The notes: a model not told the origin generated them from the sequence alone. Numbered from the stretch's first letter, positions 14,353-21,834 are shown. The stretch is 49,020 nt of DNA from Crocinitomicaceae bacterium (GCA_002705995.1 PAJI01000013.1:123449-172468); one strand, 5' to 3'. Numbers and translations: made by a program.

Positions 14353-14702
14353 TGGGACAACCAAAAAACGGTGAACTGTGGCTTTTAGAGTTTAAAAGCG
14401 ATGGTGCTAAAACAGCTATGTTCTACAACAATGGACATTGGTATTCACGTGATAATCATTCTACAGCATGGGATGAGCAATTTGAACTTGTTGAAAAGCT
14501 TAAGGATGCTCCAAATAACAAACCAAAAGACAAAGAAGTCTGGCTAGTAGAAAATAAAGGAAGGATGGCATTTGCTGTTTACAACGCCAATTCAAAAAGA
14601 TTATACACAACATTCACTAAAGATGGAGATCTATCATTCGAGCTTAGTAAAACTACTAGTCCCGTTAAACTACTTTTTAAAAGCTTGGAGGATGTGATAT
14701 GA
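14352..14702 (+). CDS. hypothetical protein, 116 aa, with internal duplication
   Basis: The two halves look like copies of one small module: 'PKNGELWLLEFKSDGAKTAMFYNNGHWYSRD' (about 3-33) and 'PKDKEVWLVENKGRMAFAVYNANSKRLYTTF' (about 59-89) share the P-K-x-x-E-(L/V)-W-L-(L/V)-E core and spacing. It is beta-rich. It overlaps the previous gene by 1 bp and the next by 4 bp. A duplicated small beta module suggests a binding protein; function unknown. Confidence 0.7.
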   Translation: MGQPKNGELWLLEFKSDGAKTAMFYNNGHWYSRDNHSTAWDEQFELVEKLKDAPNNKPKDKEVWLVENKGRMAFAVYNANSKRLYTTFTKDGDLSFELSKTTSPVKLLFKSLEDVI

Positions 14703-14986
14703 TGATTTTTAAATTTGATATCAATCTAAAAGTATACTCATCTAATGTTTTGCCGGTTCCATCTGCAGATGATACAAAATATAGTGTAGATGTGGTAATA
14801 GTAGATGAAGATAATATGTCTGGTCTAGCATTTTATTCATTTTCTAAAGGTGAATGGAAATTTCATACAGATACAATGTGTGATGATCATGAAAATGGTA
14901 AACCAAAACAATTCTGGTGGTACTATCCCCCTATCCTTAAAACAACTGGAAAAGCTCAGTTGATTGTAAATCCAAAACATGTTTAA
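14699..14986 (+). CDS. hypothetical protein, 95 aa
   Basis: Coupled by a 4-bp overlap to the preceding gene and an 8-bp overlap to the following one. It is beta-rich, with 'LAFYSFSKGEWKFHTDTMCDDH' and 'PKQFWWYYPPIL' segments, aromatic like its upstream neighbour's modules. No domain recognised. It belongs to the cassette-block small-gene operon. Confidence 0.65.
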   Translation: MMIFKFDINLKVYSSNVLPVPSADDTKYSVDVVIVDEDNMSGLAFYSFSKGEWKFHTDTMCDDHENGKPKQFWWYYPPILKTTGKAQLIVNPKHV

Positions 14987-15209
14987 AATGGATCATTTGA
15001 CTATAAAGATAAATGGTATTGAGCTAGAGGTTGGTTACAAATTCATAACTGGCACACCGAATAGTGAATGGACTGGTGATGGAGCTACGCCAGGTATTCC
15101 GGATAGCGTAGAAATACAAGAAGTGTACCTACAAGACGAAGACATAACAAGCTTAATTAACAAAGAATCATTTTCCTCAATTGAGGAAGAGGTTTTGAAA
15201 ATGCATTGA
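14979..15209 (+). CDS. hypothetical protein, 76 aa
   Basis: Starts at 14979 by an 8-bp overlap; MDHLTIKINGIEL from ATG 14988 is an equally possible start. The protein (LTIKINGIELEVGYKFITGTP...PDSVEIQEVYLQDEDITSLI) resembles small beta-rich Bacteroidetes phage proteins with an IxVNGxxLxV opening and a 'VEIxxVxLxxxDIT' middle. Function unknown. It ends directly at the next start codon (0-bp gap). Confidence 0.65.
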   Translation: MFKMDHLTIKINGIELEVGYKFITGTPNSEWTGDGATPGIPDSVEIQEVYLQDEDITSLINKESFSSIEEEVLKMH

Positions 15210-15398
15210 ATGATGGATAAAGAATCTCAATTTGTAGAACTTATGCGAACTTCAAACAGAATAGCAGTTGCTAAAAACCACTGCAAAATTAATCCTGTAT
15301 TCTCAGATAAAATTAAACCATTTAAAAATCGTACATACAATAGATTGACTCAAATGCAAGAGTCAATAGGCGTGCAAGTAAATGAGTTGTATTGGTAG
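15210..15398 (+). CDS. hypothetical protein, 62 aa
   Basis: Begins immediately after the previous stop. It is a small basic helical protein (KESQFVELMRTSNRIAVAKNHCKINP...RTYNRLTQMQESIGVQVNELYW). Its stop lies 4 bp before the TGCTGCCAAC block of attC-like element 3, so it is the last gene of the large cassette-like block. No family recognised. Confidence 0.6.
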   Translation: MMDKESQFVELMRTSNRIAVAKNHCKINPVFSDKIKPFKNRTYNRLTQMQESIGVQVNELYW

Positions 15399-15402
15399 TT
15401 AT

Positions 15403-15499
15403 TGCTGCCAACCTGTTCTAATAAACACATGTGGCGCAACTCACGCCACTTTAATAGGATGCAAAACGACAACTTGCGCCGTTGGGTTTATTTATTGTT
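15403..15499 (+). repeat. attC-like stem-loop 3
   Basis: TGCTGCCAAC (15403-15412), a 7-nt spacer, AATAAAC (15420-15426) pairing with GTTTATT (15486-15492), GGCGCAA (15433-15439) pairing with TTGCGCC (15474-15480), a 4-nt spacer and GTTG (15497-15500). A nested hairpin GTGGCG-CAACTCA-CGCCAC lies at 15431-15449. The 5' decamer is a perfect reverse complement of GTTGGCAGCA at 12286-12295, the start of the block that begins after element 2, 3.1 kb upstream. Confidence 0.75.
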
Positions 15500-15518
15500 G
15501 GGATTTCGTTTTTGAGCG

Positions 15519-15746
15519 ATGGGATTAAATGGACAGCAAGTAATTAGAGGATTGAAAAGAGATAGCGACAACTATGTAAAGCACTATCTCGGTAATATTT
15601 GCCTACACAACAATGAAGGCGACAATTTAGGGCAAATTAGCTATAGAGTATTTGACAACTTACTAAAGAAAGGCGAAATTAAACGAGTAGCCTTATCTAA
15701 GGAATTTTGGTCTGATGGATACTATCAACTGAGCGTGGGCAAATGA
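15519..15746 (+). CDS. cassette ORF: hypothetical protein, 75 aa
   Basis: A single small gene following attC-like element 3. The protein (GLNGQQVIRGLKRDSDNYVKHYLGNICLHNNEGDNLGQISYRVFDNLLKKGEIKR...) looks like a small winged-helix-type or beta-hairpin protein, with 'VFDNLLKKGEIK' resembling the end of a wHTH, but no family is secure. It is bounded by GTTGGGATT (15497-15505) and AATGCCAAC (15746-15754), reverse complements at 8 of 9 positions, as expected for its own cassette ends. Confidence 0.7.
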   Translation: MGLNGQQVIRGLKRDSDNYVKHYLGNICLHNNEGDNLGQISYRVFDNLLKKGEIKRVALSKEFWSDGYYQLSVGK

Positions 15747-15808
15747 ATGCCAACGGTTTAGCTATGCTATAGCACCATTATAACTCACAGATAAACAGAC
15801 ATGCTAAA
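15746..15808 (+). repeat. degenerate attC-like element 4
   Basis: AATGCCAAC (15746-15754) is followed by TTTAGC (15758-15763) that can pair with GCTAAA (15803-15808). The expected 3' GTTG after a 4-nt spacer is absent, so this looks like the decayed or recombined right end of the cassette array. Confidence 0.45.
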
Positions 15809-15925
15809 TAAGTGTATAATAAAATGAAACTACACTTTGAAATAGAGTTGTTTAAATAATGCTACTTCTAATTTTAGAATTAGTGGCAATAAACAATATT
15901 TTGCTATTTTTTTATAAGTAAATAC

Positions 15926-15945
15926 AAGTAAAGTAAAGTAAAGTG
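15926..15945. repeat. AAGTA tandem repeat (four units)
   Basis: AAGTA AAGTA AAGTA AAGTG at 15926-15945, just upstream of a TATATTTG (15948-15955) that matches the -7 promoter consensus. No -33 box lies at the right distance, so I do not call a promoter. It may be a simple-sequence tract or a small iteron array. Confidence 0.5.
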
Positions 15946-15967
15946 AATATATTTGTCCCGTATTAAT

Positions 15968-16001
15968 AAAAAAAGACCGAGCTCCAACAGAACTCGATCT
16001 T
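15968..16001 (-). terminator. rho-independent terminator reading leftward
   Basis: On the minus strand, AAGATCGAG...CTCGGTCTT (9 pairs counting one G-U) is followed by a run of seven T. Plus-strand coordinates of the arms are 15973-15981 and 15993-16001, A-run 15968-15974. No minus-strand protein gene precedes it, so it must end an RNA coming from the right. Confidence 0.7.
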
Positions 16002-16032
16002 AGCATTACTGAATGTATGTCTAAAGACATTT

Positions 16033-16067
16033 AAAAGCGAATTCTGAGCCTAAAAGGATTCGCTTTT
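16033..16067. terminator. 10-bp perfect hairpin, probably bidirectional terminator
   Basis: AAAAGCGAAT (16033-16042) and ATTCGCTTTT (16058-16067) pair perfectly around a 15-nt loop. A/T tracts at both arm ends fit termination in either direction. It separates the cassette array from the following intergenic region. Confidence 0.6.
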
Positions 16068-16520
16068 ATCGTTATGGACTTAGGCCTAAACATCACTAGA
16101 ATAGGCAAGGCCATTTTAACTGCATCAAAATGTTCGATTATAAAATCAAACATTGACACTTCACTTTATCCTTCTCAAAATATATACAGTGCATGATGTT
16201 GGCTTTGCACTATAATATTCTAAGTGAATATTCATTGGTAAAAACATTAAACACAAATATACAGGATTAATAGGCTTATTCTACCCTGTATGATCTTCAG
16301 CATTCATATTTCCCCTTAAACTATAATTATTGTTAATAAATAGCGATTGATATACATGACTATTAATTCGTCATTAATGCCTATATTAGCGTCATATCTC
16401 GATCATAAATACTCAATCACATGTTAATTACTGAAGGTTTTCAACTGTTGTGCACATTATCGCATTTTTATCAACATTCCTATTGTTCATTTCTAGTTAA
16501 ACAATATACTGTTTATGTAT
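16068..16520. other. gene-free stretch with small hairpins
   Basis: No credible ORF on either strand. It holds hairpins AGTGCA/TGCACT (16188-16193, 16206-16211) and ATACAGG/CCTGTAT (16259-16265, 16285-16291). CAAATATA (16255-16260 region) is a minus-strand TATATTTG, a possible -7 box, but without a matching -33. With the leftward terminator at 15968-16001 it could encode a minus-strand small RNA of a few hundred nucleotides. Confidence 0.4.
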
Positions 16521-16574
16521 TTTAAATCATACGCATTTTCATGTGCGTCTCTCGACTATAAACTATCAATTATT
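16521..16574 (+). promoter_or_regulatory. leader module 5: hairpin plus CTCGACTAT/ATCAATTAT
   Basis: TTTAAATCATACG (16521-16533) is identical to the start of module 1. Hairpin ACGCA...TGCGT (16531-16548), CTCTCGACTATAA (16549-16561), TATCAATTATT and ATG 16575. Arm bases differ from module 1 in a compensatory way. Confidence 0.6.
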
Positions 16575-17012
16575 ATGAAAAAAATGACCTATGCCCAAGC
16601 GCGGGAATGGGTTAAACTTAATCTAAAGCCAATTGGTATTAACACCAAGAAGAAGTTCATTGATTATATGACTTCAAATGGATACTTACCAGAAGGTTTT
16701 CCTAAATCACCTTATTATCATTTCAAGTCCAAACATAAGGACCCGCGCAATGTGTCTTGGATAAGCTGGAAAGACTTCTTGTCATATGGTGAACAACCAA
16801 TTCAATCAAAGGAAATAATAGAATTTGATAGAAAGTATCTTATCACTTCTTCCGGTGAAATTATTAGTAACAGAAAAAGCCAAAAAGGACGAAAGCTTAA
16901 GGTCTATTACTCAAAAAAAGGAGAGCCTAAAGTAAAAATCAGGCTAAACTATGCAAAGTATGCTGTTATTGATATCAATCAGCTTATGCAAAAGTATTTC
17001 CCTAAAGAATAG
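16575..17012 (+). CDS. integrase-repeat / NUMOD4-like DNA-binding protein, 145 aa
   Basis: ATG 16575 is set by leader module 5; the longer frame begins upstream of the leader hairpin. Residues about 3-73 (TYAQAREWVKLNLKPIGINTKKKF...LPEGFPKSPYYHFK...WISWKDFL) match the phage 'integrase repeat unit' pattern with its closing W-x-x-W-x-D-F-L. Residues about 83-140 (FDRKYLITSSGEIISNRK...VKIRL...INQLMQKYFP) match the NUMOD4 / HNH-associated recognition domain, but the HNH catalytic histidines and asparagine are missing. This suggests a sequence-specific DNA-binding protein, perhaps a regulator or a domesticated homing-endonuclease remnant. It precedes the late gene block. Confidence 0.65.
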   Translation: MKKMTYAQAREWVKLNLKPIGINTKKKFIDYMTSNGYLPEGFPKSPYYHFKSKHKDPRNVSWISWKDFLSYGEQPIQSKEIIEFDRKYLITSSGEIISNRKSQKGRKLKVYYSKKGEPKVKIRLNYAKYAVIDINQLMQKYFPKE

Positions 17013-17015
17013 AGC

Positions 17016-17351
17016 ATGTCCAGATACACTCAATATTTCCTCATTAATTATTACATGAAAAATGAATGTAATAAATGCTTTCTGTATCGACAGAATGAGA
17101 GTATTGACGAAGTGATGAATATGGTGTTCGATATCAATTCGAATATTGAAAATAAGTATGTGGACTGTCATATTTCACTATTAGGTTCTTGGGAATACTA
17201 TCAATTAATTGATCATTTAATCACAATTGATTCACCACAGGAGGCTTATATAACAATTATTAAAGAGTTTAAATCCAGAAGGAACTATGTTGGTACAAGT
17301 ATTAAACGTAAAAGACGCATTTGGCCAGTTCTTAAAAAGTCTTGCATATAG
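17016..17351 (+). CDS. hypothetical protein, 111 aa
   Basis: Starts 3 bp after the previous stop. It is a neutral protein with cysteines (KNECNKCFLYRQ at about residues 16-27, a CxxC) and a very basic C-terminal end (EFKSRRNYVGTSIKRKRR). The last 65 bp overlap the start of the next gene in another frame, an unusually long overlap, so the gene is either translationally coupled or its C-terminus is degenerate. No family recognised. Confidence 0.55.
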   Translation: MSRYTQYFLINYYMKNECNKCFLYRQNESIDEVMNMVFDINSNIENKYVDCHISLLGSWEYYQLIDHLITIDSPQEAYITIIKEFKSRRNYVGTSIKRKRRIWPVLKKSCI

Positions 17352-17712
17352 TAGGTACAAGAAAGGAACTGTAGGAAGTTGGGTGACAAGATTCAATAAT
17401 AATGAGTTAAAGATTGAATTCATGCATGATAAGCTTATTGAGAACGGATATATTCGAACTGATCAAGGATATATTCAGCCTCCTGACAAAACTATTGCAT
17501 TGAATAAGATTAGATCTCTATCTAATGACATTGTAAACCCTCAATGGTTCAGTAATAAAGTAAGCTCAATATTATTATTGAATGAAAGTGAATTCATAGA
17601 ACTGCGTGATATGTATGTGGAAGATTATGAAGGGATAGAAAATTCTAATTTCCTAATGCTTGAGTACGGTGAAGATGATGTGTTTGTAATTCTTAATAGT
17701 GATAGGTTATGA
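17287..17712 (+). CDS. hypothetical protein upstream of TerL, 141 aa
   Basis: ATG 17287 gives a sensible N-terminus (MLVQVLNVKDAFGQFLKSLAYSRYKKGTVGSWVTRF) of helical, basic character, followed by an acidic C-terminal half (about 95-141). It lies directly ahead of the large terminase, a usual place for a small terminase subunit or a late regulator. I cannot see a clear small-terminase HTH signature, and 7039-7977 is a better match. Function open. Confidence 0.65.
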   Translation: MLVQVLNVKDAFGQFLKSLAYSRYKKGTVGSWVTRFNNNELKIEFMHDKLIENGYIRTDQGYIQPPDKTIALNKIRSLSNDIVNPQWFSNKVSSILLLNESEFIELRDMYVEDYEGIENSNFLMLEYGEDDVFVILNSDRL

Positions 17713-17750
17713 GTAAGTCTATTAATCTTTAACACATAAACTTCCATACC

Positions 17751-17782
17751 TTTTTGTTGAAGCAACACATTTTCAACAAAAA
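17751..17782 (+). promoter_or_regulatory. 11-bp hairpin just before the TerL start
   Basis: TTTTTGTTGAA (17751-17761) pairs perfectly with TTCAACAAAAA (17772-17782) around a 10-nt loop, ending 5 nt before the TTG start at 17788. It could be a terminator/attenuator or a translational gate on terminase synthesis. TACCTTTTTG at its left edge resembles but does not match the -7 box. Confidence 0.6.
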
Positions 17783-17787
17783 GACAA

Positions 17788-19437
17788 TTGTTTTTATTCG
17801 AAACTAAATTACATCGGGCTAAACGTGAGTTAGCGAGTAGGGTTAGTAATAAATTCTACCAAAAGGATCCTATTGCTTGGTACTGTGATAAGTTCGGAGA
17901 GGATATTAAGAATCTAAAATGGTCTGAATATCATTTTTACGATGGCCATGTATGGGATGGTACTCCGGATCCTTTCTATCAAACTTTCGTTTCATTGGCT
18001 GAAAAGCGTTGGGTAGGTATTGAATCTGCAACCTCAACCGGTAAAACCTATATGCTTCCACGTATTCTAATGTGGTTTCTAGATGTTTTCCCAGAAGCTT
18101 CTGTAATTACTACAGCTCCTAAAGAAGGACAGCTAAAAAATATCCTTTGGAAAGAAATAGGAAGAGCTTATCCAAAATTCAATAGAATACGTCCACATTC
18201 AGAACTGCTTACATTACGTCTTAAAGTTGACACCAGAAGAGCTAAAGAGCAATTTGAAGATGAAGTCGTTTACAATCTTAATGTAGGGCATGAAGCTATA
18301 GGATTTGTTTCGGGTGTAGGAGCTGGTGAAGAATCAGCAGTTAAAATGCAAGGTTTTCATGCGGAAAACATGCTATTTGTTCTTGATGAAATGGCTGGTA
18401 TTCATCCAGCAGTATTAAAAGCGATTATTAATACATCCACTGGTTCAAATAACCTTGTAATTGGAATGGGTAACCCGGATAGTCAGATTGATCCATTACA
18501 TGAGTTCTGTGATTTAGATAAAACGGACCATATCATTATTAGTGGTTATGATCATCCTAATATTGTCAATAAGGAAAAAAGGGAAATTATACCTGGAGCT
18601 GTTAGTCAACAATCAATTGATTTAAGAGAATCAGAGTATGGAAAAGAAAGCCCATTTTTCAAGTCTAGGGTTAGAGGGATAGCGCCAACTCAAGGAACTG
18701 ATTCTTTATTTAGATTAGAATGGCTAGAAAAATGCCTCATTGATGATGAAAAATTCCATGGCAAAAAACGTAGATATGGTTATGATGCATTAGCCATTGA
18801 TGTAGCACAATCAGAAGCAGGTGATAAAGCAAGTTACGGTGCCGGAAAATCAAATGAGATTTTGTATTTAGATAGTTTTCCATGTCCTAATGCATTGCAT
18901 CTTGCATTTAACTTTATGATGGAAAACCATGATCTAGATGCTAAAGAATACCATAATTATGATGTTATAAAGGTTAAAGACTTTAATCTGTACTCACACA
19001 ATATAGGTGTTGATTCTGTTGGTGTAGGTGCTGCAACTGTTGACGGTTTCTTAGAAAAGGGTGTTGAGGTAATTGGTTTAAATGGAGGCCAATTAGAAGA
19101 TGCTATTCCTTTGGATAATGAGGAAAAGCCTTTGTATCAATTTAACAGCCTAAGAGCACAGATGTATTGGCAATTGAGAATTGATCTTGAAAGAAATGAA
19201 GTAATAGTCAATTTACTTTCTCATCCAAATTACATTAACATCATTAAGCAACTGAAAAAAGAGCTTGTTCAAATTAAGTACCATATTAAAAGCGGTAAGA
19301 TTGGTATTGAATCAAAAGATGATATCAAAAAACGTTTAGGAGGTAAATCACCTGATCTATTGGACGCTTTTGTGTATTGGAATTGGATGCGTCATAACTT
19401 CTACGATAATTCAGGAATAGGTATTGTTTCGGCTTAA
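17788..19437 (+). CDS. terL: terminase large subunit, 549 aa
   Basis: The ATP-driven DNA-packaging motor with C-terminal nuclease. The ATPase domain has Walker A ESATSTGKT (79-87) and Walker B LFVLDEM (196-202, catalytic E after D). 'IGMGNP' (about 225-230) is the coupling-motif region. The RNase-H-like nuclease begins at about residue 330, with D338 in 'LAIDVAQSEAGDK', a second acidic cluster at 'IGVDSVGVG' (about 407-415), and a final acidic 'SPDLLDAFVYW' near 528-538. The frame opens at TTG 17788 and no other start precedes Walker A, so TTG is used. Length is normal for the family. It is the first gene of the late operon, right behind a strong hairpin. Confidence 0.93.
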   Translation: MFLFETKLHRAKRELASRVSNKFYQKDPIAWYCDKFGEDIKNLKWSEYHFYDGHVWDGTPDPFYQTFVSLAEKRWVGIESATSTGKTYMLPRILMWFLDVFPEASVITTAPKEGQLKNILWKEIGRAYPKFNRIRPHSELLTLRLKVDTRRAKEQFEDEVVYNLNVGHEAIGFVSGVGAGEESAVKMQGFHAENMLFVLDEMAGIHPAVLKAIINTSTGSNNLVIGMGNPDSQIDPLHEFCDLDKTDHIIISGYDHPNIVNKEKREIIPGAVSQQSIDLRESEYGKESPFFKSRVRGIAPTQGTDSLFRLEWLEKCLIDDEKFHGKKRRYGYDALAIDVAQSEAGDKASYGAGKSNEILYLDSFPCPNALHLAFNFMMENHDLDAKEYHNYDVIKVKDFNLYSHNIGVDSVGVGAATVDGFLEKGVEVIGLNGGQLEDAIPLDNEEKPLYQFNSLRAQMYWQLRIDLERNEVIVNLLSHPNYINIIKQLKKELVQIKYHIKSGKIGIESKDDIKKRLGGKSPDLLDAFVYWNWMRHNFYDNSGIGIVSA

Positions 19438-19459
19438 ATTAACGTTGAACTCGTTAATT
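19437..19459 (+). promoter_or_regulatory. 8-bp hairpin before the portal gene
   Basis: AATTAACG (19437-19444) pairs with CGTTAATT (19452-19459) around TTGAACT, ending 8 nt before the portal ATG and starting at the TerL stop. One of a series of start-proximal hairpins in the late operon. Confidence 0.55.
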
Positions 19460-19467
19460 ATTTTCAA

Positions 19468-21834
19468 ATGGCATTATTTCCGGATATTGACACAAGCAAC
19501 TTAAATAGTAGATCATCAAACAAATCTAAAAATACAGAAGAAGTTGCCAATATTGTTTCAAGTGGTAGGTCTTCTATACCTGACTACCCTACTCTAGGAT
19601 CAGTAAGTAATAAAATTGAAATTACTCCAGAGTTCAATATCAATATTCTGGAAACCATGGAGTATTTAGCTGTAACAAATGGGAGTTTTACTCAAGCCCT
19701 AGACAACATTGTTCAGTTAGGTAACACCGATCATGAAATTGAATTCTCCAATAATGCGTCTGACTCTATTCAAAGAGAAATTATTGATATTCTTGATGAA
19801 GCTGAAAATAGATGGTATGAATTTGCAGAAGGTAACCAGTCATTAAAAGGAGATTTACTAGCTCAAATGGTAATCAATGGATGTTTATCTGCTGAATTTA
19901 TACCAGATAAATTTGCTTTAAAACGAATTGAAAACATAGTTAGAGTAAGACCAAAAAACATTCGATTCGTTTACAATCCTGATACTACAAAACATGACCC
20001 TTATCAAAGATTAGGTTTTTCAAGTAGTGAAGTAAATGGATTGAATAAGTTGAATACTCTTACTTATACGTACATAGCATTAAGGCGTTATTTTGAGTCA
20101 CCATACCCTACTCCTCCATTTTTAGCTTCTATACGTTCCTTAATGATCAAGGATGCAATGATTAACAACTTCGAAACTATCATGAAGATGATGGGGATGT
20201 TTGGAATCGTATCAGTTGAGGTTAAAAAGCCACCTAAAAAAATCAGTGGAGAATCAGATGAACAATACTTGGATAGATGTTATCAGCATTTAGAAAACAG
20301 GATTAATCCCAATGTTAAAAAAATGCTTTCATCTGGATTTATTACTGGTTACAAGGATGACATGGTAATGAATGTTAATTCTGCAAGTAATAATGCAAAA
20401 GGTGCAGCTGAAATGATGAAGCTCATTGACCTAACTATTCTGCATGCATTAAAGCAGGACCCAAACATGAACGGCCTTAATTTCTCTACCACTGAAACAT
20501 TTGGTAAAATCATCATGGAGAAAATGGTATCACAAACCGGTGAATATCAAAATGCAATTGATGGGTTTTTTAGAAAGGGTTATAAGCTTGAACTTCTTCT
20601 TCATGGAATAGACCCACGATTAATAAAAAATGTAAAATCTAAGGCACCTAGAGTAAGAGACGAGAAAGCTAAAGCTGAAGCAGATGAAATTAATCAACGG
20701 GTATGGTTGGGAGACTATAATCAAGGTTTAATTGGTCAACAAACTTTAGCTAGATTAAGAGGGTACGACAAACCAGATCAAGAAGGGCCAAGAACTAATG
20801 CTTCTGGTACTAACGAAGAAGATCATGAAAAAGAAACGCAAGATGAAGAGGATGAAGAATCAAACATGTCAAGTAGATTCAGAGTATTAACAGAATACCA
20901 ATATGAAATACCTACTTCATGTAATGATCATGATGAAATTTCATTTGCAAAGGTGTTACCAGGCAATAAAGGTGATTTGTACCGTAAGTATCTTAAAGAC
21001 TCTTTAAAACACTTCTCTAATGCGATTGATAGTGTATCAGATATTGTAATTGATAATTTATCAAAACTCGATATACTGCCATCTAAAAGTGAAACTGCAA
21101 AACTCGTATTTGACACGATATTAAATAATTGGGAAACTCAGTATATCGCAAATCAGGATATAACAACAAGTAATTATATACCTCAACTATGGGACCAGTT
21201 TAGAAAGGATAAATCGTGTTTTGGTGTAAAGACAAACTCATTTGCAGAAAACTTTGAAATTCCGGATGCTGTTTTTGATATGGATGATTTCCGAGCAATG
21301 CAATATTTCACAGATTCAGATCAGCTCTATTTAGGTAAATTCATCAACGATAAAGCAACCAAGAAAAGATTATATCAATTCATTTTCGATGAACATGTTA
21401 ATGGATCAATTCCTATTGGAGAAGATCCTAGTGCAAAATTCAAAAATAAATTCAAAGACTTATTAAACGGGGAGTCTTATAAGATCAGTCGCATTATTGA
21501 TACTACTGCTAATCGAATAAGAAACAATTCTGCAATCTATTACATGGATCAAGCTGGAGTTGAAGATTACAGGATAAATGAGATTAATGATAACCTAACA
21601 TGTGAGCACTGTTCAGTAATGGACGGAAAGAAGTTTGAAGTTGGTAAAACTAAAAGCAAGCTAAAGGATGTTATGGAATCAAAACCTGAAGATGTTTCAA
21701 TCAAAAGTCCATTCGCTACTACAATTGGAATAGATGAATTACGTGGAATGACAACTAAGGAAATGGAAAAAGCAGGCATTGACGTTCCTACCTATCACCC
21801 TAAATGTAGAGGGTTTGTTACGGCTGTACTGTAA
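19468..21834 (+). CDS. portal protein fused to MuF-like head morphogenesis domain, 788 aa
   Basis: The N-terminal about 440 residues read as a portal protein (ITPEFNINILETMEYLAVTNGSF..., then alternating helices and the 'PYPTPPFLASIRSLMIKDAMINNFETIMKMMGMF' segment). An acidic linker follows at about 445-470 (NEEDHEKETQDEEDEE). The C-terminal part (about 560-788) carries the MuF/SPP1 gp7 head-morphogenesis signature: C-E-H-C-S-V-M-D-G-K-K-F at about 712-723 and Y-H-P-K-C-R-G near 778-784, the conserved Cys/His set. Portal and MuF are usually separate adjacent genes; here they are one polypeptide, which would place a MuF domain at the portal inside the capsid. Residue 1 is the ATG after the hairpin. 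Confidence 0.85.
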   Translation: MALFPDIDTSNLNSRSSNKSKNTEEVANIVSSGRSSIPDYPTLGSVSNKIEITPEFNINILETMEYLAVTNGSFTQALDNIVQLGNTDHEIEFSNNASDSIQREIIDILDEAENRWYEFAEGNQSLKGDLLAQMVINGCLSAEFIPDKFALKRIENIVRVRPKNIRFVYNPDTTKHDPYQRLGFSSSEVNGLNKLNTLTYTYIALRRYFESPYPTPPFLASIRSLMIKDAMINNFETIMKMMGMFGIVSVEVKKPPKKISGESDEQYLDRCYQHLENRINPNVKKMLSSGFITGYKDDMVMNVNSASNNAKGAAEMMKLIDLTILHALKQDPNMNGLNFSTTETFGKIIMEKMVSQTGEYQNAIDGFFRKGYKLELLLHGIDPRLIKNVKSKAPRVRDEKAKAEADEINQRVWLGDYNQGLIGQQTLARLRGYDKPDQEGPRTNASGTNEEDHEKETQDEEDEESNMSSRFRVLTEYQYEIPTSCNDHDEISFAKVLPGNKGDLYRKYLKDSLKHFSNAIDSVSDIVIDNLSKLDILPSKSETAKLVFDTILNNWETQYIANQDITTSNYIPQLWDQFRKDKSCFGVKTNSFAENFEIPDAVFDMDDFRAMQYFTDSDQLYLGKFINDKATKKRLYQFIFDEHVNGSIPIGEDPSAKFKNKFKDLLNGESYKISRIIDTTANRIRNNSAIYYMDQAGVEDYRINEINDNLTCEHCSVMDGKKFEVGKTKSKLKDVMESKPEDVSIKSPFATTIGIDELRGMTTKEMEKAGIDVPTYHPKCRGFVTAVL

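Noticed and set aside
15926-15955. Plus-strand promoter at the AAGTA repeats (TATATTTG at 15948)
   Set aside because: No TTG/TTTG at 19-21 nt upstream, and no gene follows for about 600 bp.
15830-16030. 66-aa minus-strand ORF
   Set aside because: It runs through the minus-strand terminator and a tandem repeat and has no convincing protein pattern.
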